Positions 17,500 through 25,829 of a stretch of DNA of 64,000 nt are shown piece by piece. The stretch comes from Conexibacter sp. DBS9H8. Its GTDB lineage: Bacteria; Actinomycetota; Thermoleophilia; Solirubrobacterales; Solirubrobacteraceae. A program made the translations under genes and the position numbers. The DNA lies in contig NZ_CP097128.1 in the NCBI RefSeq assembly GCF_023330685.1, forward strand, positions 2,852,001-2,916,000, in the 5' to 3' direction. Below the pieces are notes generated by a model. The model worked only from the letters and a program-made list of their open reading frames with translations, ran no database searches and was not told the DNA's origin. Numbering within the stretch: position 1 is the first letter of the stretch; every line of letters starts with the position of its first letter.

Positions 17500-17772
17500 C
17501 TAGTTGACGGCCTTCTTGAGGGCCGCTCCCGCGGTGAACTTCGGCACGTTCGAGGCGGCGATCTGAATCTTCTCTCCAGTCGCCGGGTTGCGGCCCTCCC
17601 GCGCGTCGCGCTTGGAGACGCTGAACTTGCCAAAGCCCGAGAAGCTCACTTCGCTGCCGCGCTTGAGCGCCTCCTCGATCGTCTCCAGGACCGCATCGAC
17701 CGCGTCCGCCGCGTCCTTCTTCGTCAACCCTGCGCGGTCCGCAACCTGGTCGATGAACTCCGCTTTCGTCAC
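17500..17772 (-). CDS. hup: DNA-binding protein HU
   Basis: 90 residues: VTKAEFIDQVADRAGLTKKDA start, SFSGFGKFSV beta-arm base, REGRNPATGEKIQIAA DNA-binding arm with the conserved RNP, and PKFTAGAALKKAVN end. A nucleoid-associated dimer that bends DNA. It lacks the Lys/Pro-rich tail of mycobacterial and streptomycete HupB/HupS. The GTG at 17772 has GAGGAG nine bases upstream, and the longer open frame upstream is not HU-like. Confidence 0.97.
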   Translation of the reverse strand: MTKAEFIDQVADRAGLTKKDAADAVDAVLETIEEALKRGSEVSFSGFGKFSVSKRDAREGRNPATGEKIQIAASNVPKFTAGAALKKAVN

Positions 17773-17958
17773 TTGTTCTGCTCCTCTGGGATCGTAGGAA
17801 TGGCCGAAGCTAACACGGTTTCCGGATGGTCTGAGTGCTTTTGTGCCCGTGACGGGCCTCCCCGACACCCCCCGGAACGCGGGACGAGGCTCCGAGGGAG
17901 CGGCCCCGACCCGGCCCGGGCGCGACGTGACGGCGCAGCGACCGGGCTGGGGAGAACA

Positions 17959-18108
17959 ATGGTCGGCGTGAACCTCGCGCGCATCTCCTGGTCCGTCTGT
18001 GCCGCCCTGTTCTTCGCCGCCGGGCTCATCCTGCTCGCTGAAGCCTACCTCGGGTACGCGATCGTCACGCTCGTGATCGCGCTCGCGGCGGCGATCAACG
18101 CGTTTTGA
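17959..18108 (+). CDS. Small two-helix membrane protein
   Basis: 49 residues, MVGVNLARISW start, then two hydrophobic segments (about 11-29 and 31-48) separated by a short turn with one Glu, and a C-terminal AAINAF. GGGGAG stands before the ATG. It lies alone on the plus strand, and its end overlaps the 3' end of the minus-strand transporter by 14 bases. Function unknown; it could be missed by length-filtered gene calls. Confidence 0.6.
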   Translation: MVGVNLARISWSVCAALFFAAGLILLAEAYLGYAIVTLVIALAAAINAF

Positions 18109-18982
18109 GCTGCTGGCCGGGTCGGACCCGGTCGGCCGGCTCGATGTGGATGAGCACGTCGGCGCCGCCGAGGGCGGTGGTGACCTGATCCTGCAGCTCG
18201 TGGGCGACCCGGTGGGCGTCCTCGAGGGAGGTGCCGGACCGGAATTGGATGTGCACGTCCACGTAGCGGCGGGAACCGGCCGACCGGGTTCGCAGGGCGT
18301 GAAACCCGACGACGCCGCGCTCGGCGAAGCCCGCGATCTCCGCCTCCACGCGGGTGACCGCATCGGCTGGCAGGGACTGGTCGACGAGGACCTGACCCGC
18401 CCGGGCGAGCAGCCGCAGGCCGGTGATGACGATGACCGCCGCGACGATCAGCGCGGCGACCGGATCGATCCACTGGGCGCCGGTGAGATCGACGAGGACG
18501 AGGGCGGCGAGGACACCGAGCGTGCTGAGCGCATCGGTGCGCAGGTGGGCGGCGTCACCCTCGAGGGCGGGAGATCCGGTCACCCGTCCACCACGAGCGA
18601 CGAGGGTGGAGACGACGAGGTTGACGACGGCGGAGATGACGAGCACCGCGATCCCGACGCCGTAGTCGTGGTCGGAGCCGCCCCGGATCAACCGTCGCAG
18701 CGCGGCGAAGGCGATCAGCGCCGAACCGAGCAGGATCAGCACCGCCTCAATCGCCGCGGCGAGGTTCTCGACCTTGTCGTGCCCGTAGGCGTGCTCCCGG
18801 TCAGCCGGCTCCTCGGCGACGCGGATCGACAGGACGGCGACGATCGATGCGACGAGATCGACGCTTGAATGGATCGCCTCGGTGAGAATCGCGACCGAGC
18901 CGGTGAGGGTCCCAGCCACGACCTTGAGCAGGATCAGCGTCGCGTTGGAGACGACCGAGAGGACCGCCGTCCGCTGCTTCAT
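18095..18982 (-). CDS. Cation diffusion facilitator transporter
   Basis: 295 residues with six membrane helices in the first 200 and a cytoplasmic ferredoxin-like C-terminal domain. Metal-site motifs are AIHSSVDLVAS in helix 2 (His/Asp) and HLRTDALSTLG in helix 5 (His/Asp), the pattern of CDF (Zn, Fe, Mn or Co) proton antiporters. The usual family length is 290-300. The ATG overlaps the rdgB stop by four bases, so it ends the murI-rph-rdgB run. The metal is not predictable here. Confidence 0.93.
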   Translation of the reverse strand: MKQRTAVLSVVSNATLILLKVVAGTLTGSVAILTEAIHSSVDLVASIVAVLSIRVAEEPADREHAYGHDKVENLAAAIEAVLILLGSALIAFAALRRLIRGGSDHDYGVGIAVLVISAVVNLVVSTLVARGGRVTGSPALEGDAAHLRTDALSTLGVLAALVLVDLTGAQWIDPVAALIVAAVIVITGLRLLARAGQVLVDQSLPADAVTRVEAEIAGFAERGVVGFHALRTRSAGSRRYVDVHIQFRSGTSLEDAHRVAHELQDQVTTALGGADVLIHIEPADRVRPGQQLKTR

Positions 18983-19593
18983 CGCGGCGGGTCCACGCTG
19001 CGGGCGACCTGCCAGCGAGCGAAGGCGCGGACCGCCTCACCCCGGTGGCTGATCCGGTCCTTCTCAGCCTCGCTCAGTTCGGCCATCGAGCGCCCCGTGG
19101 CGTCCGCGTGCACCCCGTCCCGGTCAGGCAGGAACGCGGGGTCATAGCCGAACCCGCCCTCCCCCCGTGGGGGCACGAGCAGCGTTCCGTCGCAGACGCC
19201 GGAGAAGAGGGCCTCCTCCCCGTCCGGGGCGACCCAGGCGACCCAGCAGACGTAGCGAAGCGGACTGCCGGCGGGGACCGACCCGATCAGGAGCGCGAGA
19301 TTGTCCGCGTCCGTGGCCGTCTCACCGGCAAAGCGGGCCGAGTGCACCCCCGGGCGGCCAGCGAGCGCGGCCGCCTCGATCCCGGAGTCGTCGGCGATCA
19401 CAGCCACCCCGAGGGCGACGGCGGCCACCCTCGCCTTCCCGAGCGCGTTCGCCGCATAGGTATCGCCGTCCTCGGGGCCGAGGACGACCTCTGCCGGGAG
19501 TGCCGTCACCGCAAGGCCGTAGGGCGCGAGGATCCGCCCGACCTCCGCGAGCTTGTGGGCGTTCCGCGTCGCGAGGACAACCGGAGCGGACAT
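18979..19593 (-). CDS. rdgB: XTP/dITP diphosphatase
   Basis: HAM1/RdgB enzyme that hydrolyses non-canonical purine triphosphates and keeps them out of DNA. 204 residues; VLATRNAHKLAEVGRIL start, ADDSGIEAAALAGRPGVHSARFAG active-site region, GFGYDPAFL substrate loop, and ISHRGEAVRAF end. It starts five bases after rph, and overlaps the transporter gene downstream. Confidence 0.96.
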   Translation of the reverse strand: MSAPVVLATRNAHKLAEVGRILAPYGLAVTALPAEVVLGPEDGDTYAANALGKARVAAVALGVAVIADDSGIEAAALAGRPGVHSARFAGETATDADNLALLIGSVPAGSPLRYVCWVAWVAPDGEEALFSGVCDGTLLVPPRGEGGFGYDPAFLPDRDGVHADATGRSMAELSEAEKDRISHRGEAVRAFARWQVARSVDPPR

Positions 19594-19598
19594 CGCCG

Positions 19599-20327
19599 TC
19601 AGGCCGCCGCCGGGGCCGCCCCGTCCTGGGCCACACGCAGCCGGGCGACACCGACCTCGGCGAGGGCGAGCAGGTCGTCGAGGTGGGTCCGCGACAGCGG
19701 GGTCCCTTCGGCGGTCGCCTGCACCTCGACGAGCCCACCGTCTGCGGTCATCACGACGTTGGCGTCGACCTCGGCCCGGGAGTCCTCGCTGTAGTCGAGG
19801 TCGAGCAGCGGCACCCCGTCGACGACGCCGGCGGAGATCGCCGCCACCGAGCCGATGAGCGGGCTGTGCTCGAGCAGGCCCCGGCCGAGCAGGTCGGCGA
19901 CCGCGAGACGGAGGGCGACCATACCGCCGGTGATCGCGGCACAGCGCGTACCGCCGTCGGCCTGGAGGACATCACAGTCGATGTAGATCGTGCGTTCCCC
20001 GAGCCGGCCGAAGTCGACGACACCCCGCAGGGAACGTCCGATCAGGCGCTGGATCTCCACCCCGCGCCCGTCCGCCCGTCCGCGGGTGATCTCACGCGGT
20101 TTGCGCTCGCCCGTCGACGCGGGCAGCATCCCGTATTCCGCGGTGACCCAGCCGCGGCCACGCCCGCGCATCCAGCCGGGCACGCTCTCCTGCACCGAGG
20201 CGGTGCAGATCACCCGCGTCTCCCCGACGCTGATCAGGGCCGAGCCGGTGGCCGTGCGCACAAAGCCCGGTTCGATGCTGATCGGACGGGGTTGGTCGGC
20301 GGCGCGGCCGTCACGGCGAGCGGTCAT
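19599..20327 (-). CDS. rph: Ribonuclease PH
   Basis: Phosphorolytic 3' exoribonuclease that trims tRNA precursors. 242 residues from the ATG at 20327: [55 protein letters not shown] and [19 protein letters not shown] with phosphate and metal site residues. The ATG overlaps the murI stop by four bases. The upstream open frame has no RNase PH character, so the ATG is preferred. Confidence 0.97.
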   Translation of the reverse strand: MTARRDGRAADQPRPISIEPGFVRTATGSALISVGETRVICTASVQESVPGWMRGRGRGWVTAEYGMLPASTGERKPREITRGRADGRGVEIQRLIGRSLRGVVDFGRLGERTIYIDCDVLQADGGTRCAAITGGMVALRLAVADLLGRGLLEHSPLIGSVAAISAGVVDGVPLLDLDYSEDSRAEVDANVVMTADGGLVEVQATAEGTPLSRTHLDDLLALAEVGVARLRVAQDGAAPAAA

Positions 20328-21166
20328 GGCGCCACCATATCCACCGGTGCCACGTTGACGAGCTCGACCGCACCGAAGGGGAGCTGGAGGAAGCGGACCC
20401 CAACCTCCCGGAAGCGGTCGGGCGCGGCGGTGCACTGGAAGCGGTAGCTGCCCTCTCCGGGGCGCGGATTGAGTCGCTGACGGGCGGCGAGGGCGCGTTC
20501 GACCGACCGCGCGACCCCGGCTCCGGAGCTGACGAGGCTGACACCCCGGCCGAGCGCGCGCTGAAGCATCGGGGCGACGAGCGGGTAGTGGGTGCAGCCG
20601 AGGATCACGGTGTCGACCTCCGCCTCGGTCAGCGGGGCGCAGTAGCCGCGGATCATCTCGACGAGCGCCTCATCGAAGGGAAAGCCGCTCTGGATCGCCG
20701 GGGCGAGGTCGGGGCAGGCGACGCTCTCAAGGTGGACGTGAGGGTCCGCGGCGGCGACCGCGGTCGCATACGCGCCGGAGAGGACGGTCGCCCGCGTGGC
20801 GAGCACGCCGATCCGGCCGCTCCGGGAGCCGGCGACGGCGAGCTGTGTGGCCGGGGCGATCACCCCGATCACGTCGACGTCGCTGCCGATGCTCTGCAGG
20901 TGGTTCTGGAGCGAGTGCAGCGCCGCCGAGCTCGCGGCGTTGCAGGCGATCACGAGCAGCTTCGCGCCCGCGGCGAGCAGATGGTCGGCGATCTGCGCCG
21001 CGAACACCTTCAGCTCGGCCTGAGTCCGCTCTCCGTAGGGGAAACGGGCGGTGTCTCCGAGGTAGACGTAGTCCTCACTCGGCAGACTGACGAGCAGCTC
21101 ATGGAGGACGGTGAGGCCACCGACGCCGGAGTCGAACACGCCGATGGGACTGGTGGGACTGACCAT
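20324..21166 (-). CDS. murI: Glutamate racemase
   Basis: Supplies D-glutamate for peptidoglycan. [16 protein letters not shown] start, [11 protein letters not shown], catalytic Cys in VIACNAASS (residue about 74) and second catalytic Cys in LGCTHYPLV (about 185). 280 residues is normal. First gene of a murI-rph-rdgB-CDF run, the order also seen in mycobacteria, and divergent from a glycosyltransferase with only 19 bases between them. Confidence 0.97.
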   Translation of the reverse strand: MVSPTSPIGVFDSGVGGLTVLHELLVSLPSEDYVYLGDTARFPYGERTQAELKVFAAQIADHLLAAGAKLLVIACNAASSAALHSLQNHLQSIGSDVDVIGVIAPATQLAVAGSRSGRIGVLATRATVLSGAYATAVAAADPHVHLESVACPDLAPAIQSGFPFDEALVEMIRGYCAPLTEAEVDTVILGCTHYPLVAPMLQRALGRGVSLVSSGAGVARSVERALAARQRLNPRPGEGSYRFQCTAAPDRFREVGVRFLQLPFGAVELVNVAPVDMVAP

Positions 21167-21185
21167 GCTGGTTTGATGGTGTCAG

Positions 21186-22178
21186 GTGTCCCCGCCGTCC
21201 CCGCTCAACGCCCTCGTGGTGACGAACATGTTTCCGAGCCCCGCCCGGCCCGCGTTCGGGCGCTTCGTCGCCGACCAGGTCGATGCGCTCGCCCGTCTCG
21301 ATGATGTCGACGTCGAGGTGTTCGCCTTTCCGGGCGGCTCCCCGAGCCGCTACCTGCGGGCCGCCGCCGTTGCCCGCCGCCGCTTCCACGCGCGCCGGTT
21401 TGACGTCGTCCACGCCCACTTCGGCCTGTCGGCGTGGCCGGCGCTCGCGGTGCCCGCCCGGGTTCGGGCGGTGACGCTGCACGGCAGCGACCTCGCCCAC
21501 CCCCGCTCGGCGGCGATCACCCGGGCGGCGCTGCCGTGGCTCGATCTCGTCGGGGTCGTGTCGGCCGAGCTGGGAGGTCAGGTGCCGCCGTGGGCGGCCC
21601 GCGGCGGCGTCCAGGTTCTCCCCTGCGGCGTCGACCTCACACGGTTTGGGCCGCTGGCGCGGGCCGAGGCCCGGCATGCACTCGGGCTTGCGCCCGAGGT
21701 GCCGTGTGTCCTGTTTCCCGCCGCCCCGGCACGCCCCGAGAAGCGCTTTGACCTTGCCGAGGCGGCCCTTGCCGGGGCTCGAGCGCGCCTGCCGGCCGAG
21801 CGCGCCGCCTCCGTCCGCCTGTTGAGCCTCGGCGACGTCGCGCCCGAGCGGGTGCCGCTGTACGTCAATGCGGCCAACGTCGTCGTCATTCCCTCTGACC
21901 GAGAGGGGTTCGGCCTCGCCTGCCTGGAGGCGCTCGCCTGCGACGTGCCGGTGCTGTCGACACCCCACGGTGTCGCCCCGGCCGCGCTCCAAGGGCTGGA
22001 CGGCTGCCACTGCGGCGAGTTTGACGCCGCCGAGTGGGCGGCGGCGATCGCGGCCCATCTCGGCGAGGAGGATCCCCGCGTGCCCGGCCGGGAGCGCGCG
22101 CGGGCCTTCTCCGCCGAGGCGATGGCCGAGCGGGTCCTCACAAGTTGGCGGGGTCTGCTCGTGGGCGCGGCCCGTTGA
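21186..22178 (+). CDS. Glycosyltransferase family 4
   Basis: 330 residues, GT-B fold. The N-terminal domain has TNMFPSPARPAFGRFVADQV and the acceptor-side DVVHAHFGLSAW. The C-terminal donor domain has DREGFGLACLEALACDVPVLST with the E-x7-E motif (near 245) and a final helix with ERVL. It transfers a sugar from a nucleotide donor to an unknown acceptor. It is slightly short for the family. The GTG start has no obvious ribosome-binding site, and the gene stands divergent from murI. Confidence 0.88.
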   Translation: MSPPSPLNALVVTNMFPSPARPAFGRFVADQVDALARLDDVDVEVFAFPGGSPSRYLRAAAVARRRFHARRFDVVHAHFGLSAWPALAVPARVRAVTLHGSDLAHPRSAAITRAALPWLDLVGVVSAELGGQVPPWAARGGVQVLPCGVDLTRFGPLARAEARHALGLAPEVPCVLFPAAPARPEKRFDLAEAALAGARARLPAERAASVRLLSLGDVAPERVPLYVNAANVVVIPSDREGFGLACLEALACDVPVLSTPHGVAPAALQGLDGCHCGEFDAAEWAAAIAAHLGEEDPRVPGRERARAFSAEAMAERVLTSWRGLLVGAAR

Positions 22179-22280
22179 GCCCCTGGCCACCTCCGGCGCA
22201 CCCCTCCAGGATGGTCACAAGTAGGCTTTGGCCAGGGTGCATCGAACCTCCCCACCCATGCCCCGGAGCGTGACTGGACC

Positions 22281-23300
22281 ATGAGCATCCTCGACGAGAT
22301 CGCTCGCCGTCGGCGTGCCTCCGCGCTGCGCCGGCTCGCCCCGCCGCCGGGCGCGATGCCCGCACACTTCCCCGGTGCCCGCCCCCGCACCCCAGGCGCG
22401 CCGCCCCGGCCCGCGCCTGCGTCTGAACCGGTCCGCCCGCCTGCGTCTGAACCGGTCAGCCCACCCGAGTCAGTGACCCCCGCACCGCTCCCAGCGGCCA
22501 CCGCTCCGCTGCTCGCCGTCATTCCCGCACCGGCTCCGCCTCACGCTCCCCAGCCCGAACCGGAGCCCGAACCGGAACCCGAACCGGAACCCGAACCCGA
22601 ACCGGAACCCGAGCCCGCGCCGGAACCGGAGCCCGAACCCGAGCCCGAGCCCGAACCCGAGCCCGAGCCCGAGCCGGAACCGGAGCCGGAACCGGAACCG
22701 GAGCCGGAGTCGGCCCCCGAACCGCCGCCTGCACCGGCCCCCGCCCGGGTGCCGCCACCCACCGCGGAGCGTCCGCTGCTCGTCGACGGGCCCGCCCCGG
22801 CGCGCTACCAGGCCTGGCTGCCCCGCCCCGACCTGCTCGCGCTCACCGCCGACCCGCCGACGTCGACCGGCCTCGTCCCCGTCAGCCGGCCGGAGACGAC
22901 CCCGACCACCCCGGAGACGGCGATCCATCGCGCCCTCGCCCTCCCGGGCTTCCTCGCCCGGGCCCAGCTGCGCCGGCGGATCCGGTACCTCCGACATCTC
23001 CGGGAGCTCCAACTGCGTGACCTCGGCGGTTTCACGCTGGAGTTGCACCGGTTCGGCCGCGACCGGCCCGAGCTCGTCGAGGCCAAGCTCGCCTCGGCCG
23101 CCGAGACCGACCGCGAGCTGCGCCAACTCGAGCTCGTCCTCACCGGCCGGGTCCGGTTGGCGGAGGTCCGGGAGCCGGGGATCGGCGGGGCGTGCGCCAG
23201 CTGCGGAGCCGTGTACGGCAGTGAGGATCGCTTCTGCTCCAACTGCGGCGAGCCCCTGCCCGGCACCCCTGTCCGCCACGACGACGGGCCGTCTCGATGA
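22281..23300 (+). CDS. Pro-Glu repeat protein with C-terminal zinc ribbon
   Basis: 339 residues in four parts: a basic N terminus ([20 protein letters not shown]), a Pro/Ala/Glu-rich stretch with an almost unbroken Pro-Glu dipeptide run at residues 92-143, a charged helical region (about 200-290, coiled-coil-like), and a zinc ribbon CASCG - CSNCG at about 308-325. No signal peptide. The PE run should form a stiff extended rod holding the N terminus away from the helical part. Its stop overlaps the ATG of the next zinc-ribbon gene (ATGA), so the two are made together. Function unknown. Confidence 0.8.
   Translation: MSILDEIARRRRASALRRLAPPPGAMPAHFPGARPRTPGAPPRPAPASEPVRPPASEPVSPPESVTPAPLPAATAPLLAVIPAPAPPHAPQPEPEPEPEPEPEPEPEPEPEPAPEPEPEPEPEPEPEPEPEPEPEPEPEPEPESAPEPPPAPAPARVPPPTAERPLLVDGPAPARYQAWLPRPDLLALTADPPTSTGLVPVSRPETTPTTPETAIHRALALPGFLARAQLRRRIRYLRHLRELQLRDLGGFTLELHRFGRDRPELVEAKLASAAETDRELRQLELVLTGRVRLAEVREPGIGGACASCGAVYGSEDRFCSNCGEPLPGTPVRHDDGPSR
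22554..22709 (+). repeat. In-gene CCCGAA/CCGGAG hexamer repeat
   Basis: About 26 near-identical six-base units (mixtures of CCCGAA, CCGGAA, CCGGAG, CCCGAG) encoding the Pro-Glu run of the protein at 22281-23300. One Pro-Ala interrupts it. Length changes in units of six would keep the frame, so the rod length may vary between strains. Confidence 0.85.
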
Positions 23301-23884
23301 CCGACCTCGCCTCCCCCCTCGCCGACCCGCCGAGCCGGCCTGCCGCGGTCTGCACCGTCTGTGGCCGCCCACTCGCGCCCGATCAGGAGTGGTGCCTCGA
23401 ATGCGGCTCCGGGCGCACGGTGATCGCCGGTGCGCCCGACTGGCGTCTGCCCGTGCTCATCGTCGCGGTCGTCCTCGCGATCGTGCTCGGAGGTGCGGCG
23501 CTGCTGCTCGGCGCCCTCAACCGCCACGCGGGCACCCTCACCGTGATCACGACCATCGCCGCCCGGCCGTCCGGCGGCCCGGGATCGGCTCCGACCCCGG
23601 CGAACTGGCCGCCGGGGCTCGACGGGTACACGGTGATCCTCGCGCGCGCCCCCTCCCGAACGAGTGCGACCGCGACCGCCGACCATCTGCTCGGCGCCGC
23701 TCTCCCAGACGTCGGGGTGATCGACACCGCCGAACACCCGGAGATGCCCCACCCCGTCACCTGGGAGGTGTTCAGCGGGCGCTATCCGACGTACGCGGCC
23801 GCTCAGGCCGCCGCGAGGACGATCGACGCCCACGGGCACCCCGGGGCCCACCCGGCTCTCGTCCAGCGGCCCGGGCAGGGCTGA
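23297..23884 (+). CDS. Membrane protein with N-terminal zinc ribbon and SPOR-like C terminus
   Basis: 195 residues. The cytoplasmic N terminus has CTVCGRPL - CLECG (Cys 19, 22, 33, 36). One transmembrane helix lies at about 52-73, then a Pro/Ser linker, then a C-terminal domain from [12 protein letters not shown] to the [15 protein letters not shown] helix that resembles SPOR peptidoglycan-binding domains (a pattern judgement). It is coupled to the preceding PE-repeat zinc-ribbon gene by a 4-base overlap. A link between a cytoplasmic partner and the cell wall is a reasonable inference. Confidence 0.78.
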   Translation: MTDLASPLADPPSRPAAVCTVCGRPLAPDQEWCLECGSGRTVIAGAPDWRLPVLIVAVVLAIVLGGAALLLGALNRHAGTLTVITTIAARPSGGPGSAPTPANWPPGLDGYTVILARAPSRTSATATADHLLGAALPDVGVIDTAEHPEMPHPVTWEVFSGRYPTYAAAQAAARTIDAHGHPGAHPALVQRPGQG

Positions 23885-24021
23885 GCGACCACCACCCCTG
23901 CCCACAGCGGCACCACAGCACTCCGTCTCTGCCCCACGCCGTTCAAGCCCGCCCGGCTCCGGCCGATCACCCGGCTGGGTTCCGTGCGAACCCTCGCGCA
24001 CGCCGTGTCAGGAGATCCGAG

Positions 24022-24822
24022 ATGTGGTTCAACCAATCCCTCACCCACCAGTTCGCCTTTGACCACACCGTCGAGGCCTACACCGACGCGCGCCTCCGCT
24101 TCGACCTCTCCCTCGTCGAGGCGATGGCCGACGCCGCCGACCTGTTTCCCGGAGATCGGGTCTATGAGGTCGGGGCCGGGAGCGGTCAGCTCACCGACTC
24201 CCTGCTCGCCTTCGGCCTCGAGGTGACCGCGAACGAGCCCGCTCCCGGCATGCGCGGCCGGCTCCGTGCCCGCCTCGCCGATCGGGTCCGCATCGACCCC
24301 GACACGTTCGAGACCGCCGCGATCCCCGACGGGACCTTCAGCGCCGTCTTCGCCGCCAACAGCTTCCACTGGATCGATCCGGCGATCGCCTTCGAGAAGG
24401 CCCACCGGATCCTCGAGCCCGGCGGCGCACTCGGGCTCGTCTGGAACTTCTCCTTCCTCCAACCCGATGCGCAGGGCCGGCTCAACGCCTCGGCGTTCGC
24501 CAGCCACGACGAGCTCATGCACGACCCTGGCCTCGGGATCGACGCCTTCTCCGAGGTGATGGCCAGCGGCCGCGCGCTGATCGCCGCGAGCGGACGCTTC
24601 ACCCCCACCTGGTGGGACTGGCGCACCCTCACGCGGCGGCTCAGCCTCGACGAGTACGCCAACCTCACCGTCTCCTACGCGAGCACCGCCGCCGAGCCGC
24701 CCGAGGTGCGCGAGGCGCTCCGCTGCGCGATCCACGCCGACCTCGGCGGCCTCGGCCTCGAGACGGTCGAGATCACCGATCACGTGTACGCGGTCGTCGC
24801 GCGCGCCCGCACCGAGCCCTGA
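24022..24822 (+). CDS. Class I SAM-dependent methyltransferase
   Basis: 266 residues from the ATG at 24022, which has AGGAG seven bases upstream; the longer open frame before it overlaps other genes and is rejected. SAM motif I is VYEVGAGSGQLTDSLL near residue 50, motif II EP is near 74, and AVFAANSFHWIDP and LEPGGALGLVWNFSF are the later motifs. The HWID segment is seen in small-molecule methyltransferases. Substrate unknown. It stands alone, 137 bases after the zinc-ribbon pair. Confidence 0.9.
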   Translation: MWFNQSLTHQFAFDHTVEAYTDARLRFDLSLVEAMADAADLFPGDRVYEVGAGSGQLTDSLLAFGLEVTANEPAPGMRGRLRARLADRVRIDPDTFETAAIPDGTFSAVFAANSFHWIDPAIAFEKAHRILEPGGALGLVWNFSFLQPDAQGRLNASAFASHDELMHDPGLGIDAFSEVMASGRALIAASGRFTPTWWDWRTLTRRLSLDEYANLTVSYASTAAEPPEVREALRCAIHADLGGLGLETVEITDHVYAVVARARTEP

Positions 24823-24870
24823 CGGACCCGCGCCCGCTCCCCGCGCCCGCTCCCCCGTCCGCGCACCCGC

Positions 24871-25806
24871 TCAGGCCGCGGTGAGCGCCTCCATCACCGC
24901 GACGAGCGACCGGGCGAGCGCGCCGGTGTCGTAGCCTCCCTCGAGACAGACCCCGAGCGGGATCCCGAGTCCGTCCGCGAGCGCGCCGACGCGGGCGCCG
25001 AGGCCGTGAAAGCCGTCGTCGGTCACCTCACAGGCGGCGAGCGGATCATCGGCGTGGGCGTCAAAGCCGGCCGAGACGAGCAGCAGCTCGGGGGCAAAAG
25101 CGACGACCCGCTCGCTCACCTCCCCGACCAACCGGGACAGGAAAATCTCATCCCCGGCGCCCGGGGGCACCGGCAGGTTGACCGTCAGCCCGGCGCCCGG
25201 CCCCACCCCGATCTCCTCCCGGCGACCGCTGCCCGGATACAGGGGCATCTGGTGGATCGAGCAGAACAGCACCTCCGCCGAGGTCCAGAAGATCTCCTGG
25301 GTGCCGTTGCCGTGGTGAACGTCCCAGTCGACGATCGCGACACGGGACAGGCCGTGGGTCGAGAGCGCGTGACGAGCGGCGATCGCGACGTTGTTGAACA
25401 GGCAGAAGCCCATCGCACGGTCGGCGCAGGCGTGATGGCCGGGGGGCCGGTGGGCGCTCACCCCGACGCGGTGGCCGCCGCCGAGCAGCCCGTCGACGAG
25501 CGCGATCGCGCCGCCGGCGGCATGCCGCGCCGCCCGCTCCGAACCGGCGCTGAGCACGGTGTCGGCGTCAAGGGCGACCCGCCCCTCCCCCGCCGCCGCC
25601 GCCGCGGCGGCGATCGCGGCGATGTGCTCGAGCGGGTGCACGAGGGCGAGCTGGTCGTCAGAGGCCGCCGGGGCGAGGGCCCGCTCCCAGCCGAGCCAGT
25701 TCCGAGCCGCGAGGTGAGCCTCGATCGCCACGATCCGGTCGGCGCACTCGGGGTGGGCGCCGGTGTCATGATCGAGGGAGGCGGGGTGGGAGAGGTACAG
25801 ACTCAC
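24871..25806 (-). CDS. Histone deacetylase-family amidohydrolase
   Basis: 311 residues of the HDAC/acetoin-utilisation/acetylpolyamine hydrolase fold. Zinc and charge-relay residues are present: H124-H125 in RPPGHHA, D162 and H164 in DWDVHHGNGT, and D250 in AGFDAHADDP. It probably removes acyl groups from lysines or polyamines. GTG start. It is divergent from nadB, and the two share a 23-base gap with overlapping -10 boxes. Confidence 0.92.
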   Translation of the reverse strand: MSLYLSHPASLDHDTGAHPECADRIVAIEAHLAARNWLGWERALAPAASDDQLALVHPLEHIAAIAAAAAAAGEGRVALDADTVLSAGSERAARHAAGGAIALVDGLLGGGHRVGVSAHRPPGHHACADRAMGFCLFNNVAIAARHALSTHGLSRVAIVDWDVHHGNGTQEIFWTSAEVLFCSIHQMPLYPGSGRREEIGVGPGAGLTVNLPVPPGAGDEIFLSRLVGEVSERVVAFAPELLLVSAGFDAHADDPLAACEVTDDGFHGLGARVGALADGLGIPLGVCLEGGYDTGALARSLVAVMEALTAA

Positions 25807-25813
25807 CGGGCAG

Positions 25814-25820
25814 TACCGTA
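25814..25820. promoter_or_regulatory. Shared bidirectional -10 element (HDAC-like gene / nadB)
   Basis: The seven bases TACCGTA read TACCGT on the plus strand (25814-25819) and TACGGT on the minus strand (25815-25820). They lie in a larger palindrome CAGTAC-C-GTACTG at 25811-25823. The plus hexamer is 10 bases from the nadB ATG and the minus hexamer eight bases from the HDAC-like GTG, so both mRNAs would be almost leaderless. Confidence 0.5.
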
Positions 25821-25829
25821 CTGGCCACC

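Noticed and set aside
17260-18108. A 282-residue plus-strand protein ending with the small membrane protein
   Set aside because: Its first 230 codons lie opposite pyrF and HU and look random; the ribosome-binding site supports the short 49-residue product.
22470-23372. Minus-strand frames over the Pro-Glu repeat (Ser-Gly or Arg-Phe/Gly-Phe repeats)
   Set aside because: They are the antisense readings of the hexamer repeat; the plus-strand frame has start, ribbon and coupling to the next gene.
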